Source: Actinomycetes bacterium
GTDB lineage: Bacteria; Actinomycetota; Actinomycetes; Actinomycetales; Cellulomonadaceae
Direction of reading: 5' to 3'
Assembly (NCBI GenBank): GCA_023390875.1
Contig: JAEWCA010000532.1
Span: 1 to 5,774 of the forward strand
Length of the DNA: 5,774 bases
Below the pieces are notes generated by a model. It had not been told where the DNA came from, searched no databases, and saw only the letters and a list, made by a program, of their open reading frames with translations. Positions 5,378 to 5,774 of the stretch are shown here, one piece after another; the stretch's first letter is position 1, and the number at the start of each line of letters is the position of its first letter. The translations under genes were made by a program, and so were the position numbers.

Positions 5378-5774
5378 TCAGATGTAGATCGCGGGGTCGT
5401 CGATCTCCACGTCGAACGCCGCCTTGGCGGGCCGCAGCCGGATCTGCGCGGGCACCCCCACCGCGATCGCCCCGGCCGGCACGTCGTGGATCACCACGGC
5501 GTTCGCCCCGACCTGCGCGCCCGAGCCGATCCACACCGGACCCAGGATCTTCGCGCCCGCCCCGACGACCACGTTGTCGCCGAGCGTGGGGTGCCGCTTG
5601 CCGTGCCGCATGGTCTTGCCGCCGAGCGTCGACCCGTGGAACAGCACCACGTCGTCGCCCACCTCGGCCGTCTCGCCGATGACCACGCCCATGCCGTGGT
5701 CGATGAACAGCCGGCGGCCCAGCCGGGCCCCCGGGTGGATCTCGATGCCGGTGACTGCCCGCGCGAGCTGGGAG
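5378..5774 (-). CDS. cysE: Serine O-acetyltransferase, C-terminal part (N-terminus outside window)
   Basis: Transfers acetyl from acetyl-CoA to L-serine, giving O-acetylserine, the first step of cysteine synthesis. The visible 131 residues are the left-handed parallel beta-helix of hexapeptide repeats. Counting from the first visible residue, the active-site residues are present: Glu11 in GIEIHPGA (Asp143 in E. coli, Glu in Gram-positive EpsC/CysE types), His26 in FIDHGMG (E. coli His158) and His61 in GKRHPTLG (E. coli His193), with the same spacings as in E. coli. [22 protein letters not shown] and AVGVPAQI are further family motifs. The protein ends DDPAIYI; a terminal Ile is the residue that CysE inserts into the active site of O-acetylserine sulfhydrylase (CysK) in the cysteine synthase complex. 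The N-terminal helical part and start lie beyond the right edge; cysK is commonly next to it but cannot be seen. A related hexapeptide acetyltransferase is unlikely given the match. Confidence 0.95.
   Translation of the reverse strand, partial: SQLARAVTGIEIHPGARLGRRLFIDHGMGVVIGETAEVGDDVVLFHGSTLGGKTMRHGKRHPTLGDNVVVGAGAKILGPVWIGSGAQVGANAVVIHDVPAGAIAVGVPAQIRLRPAKAAFDVEIDDPAIYI

Noticed and set aside
1..5774. tRNA, rRNA, CRISPR array, insertion sequence or attachment site
   Set aside because: I saw no cloverleaf-like sequence, spaced direct repeats, transposase or terminal inverted repeats on either strand.

Overview
The very high G+C content, the codon usage with almost only G or C in third positions, and the gene families present (an Eis-type acetyltransferase, an Rv3520c-type F420-dependent oxidoreductase, apparently leaderless start codons) point to a chromosomal segment of an actinobacterium. 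A Cellulomonas-like member of the Micrococcales is my guess; the sequence does not prove a genus. Nothing suggests a mobile element, prophage or CRISPR locus. Genes fill the window, and the longest stretch without one is about 150 bases.

Layout from left to right. (1) Positions 1-1202, minus strand: an Eis-family GNAT acetyltransferase, complete at its N-terminus and cut off by the left edge. (2) Positions 1298-2389, plus strand: a membrane-anchored SpoIIE/PP2C-type serine/threonine phosphatase, divergent from (1) across a 95-base gap. Its ATG lies six bases after a TANNNT -10 element, so its mRNA is probably leaderless. It converges on the next group across a 77-base gap that holds a strong hairpin. 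(3) Positions 2467-5223, minus strand: four genes in one direction that read like an operon. In transcription order they are a short YtrA-type GntR repressor, a six-helix DUF1648 (SdpI N-terminal-like) membrane protein, an Rv3520c-type LLM oxidoreductase, and an alkyltransferase-like (ATL) DNA-repair protein lacking the MGMT active-site cysteine. The first two overlap by ATGA, the middle junction is 37-39 bases, and the last two are one base apart. (4) Positions 5378-5774, minus strand: the C-terminal two-thirds of serine O-acetyltransferase (CysE), cut by the right edge.

The best regulatory signal is a perfect inverted repeat with 9-base arms at 5232-5255, just before the gntR GTG start. It sits between a candidate -35 and a -10, overlapping the -10. 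This is the arrangement expected of an autorepressed promoter, and it would control gntR, the DUF1648 gene and possibly the two genes after them. The repressor plus DUF1648 pair resembles in outline the sdpR-sdpI autorepressor/immunity pair of Bacillus, which is the most interesting hypothesis here. I see no clearly unprecedented system; the other genes belong to known families.
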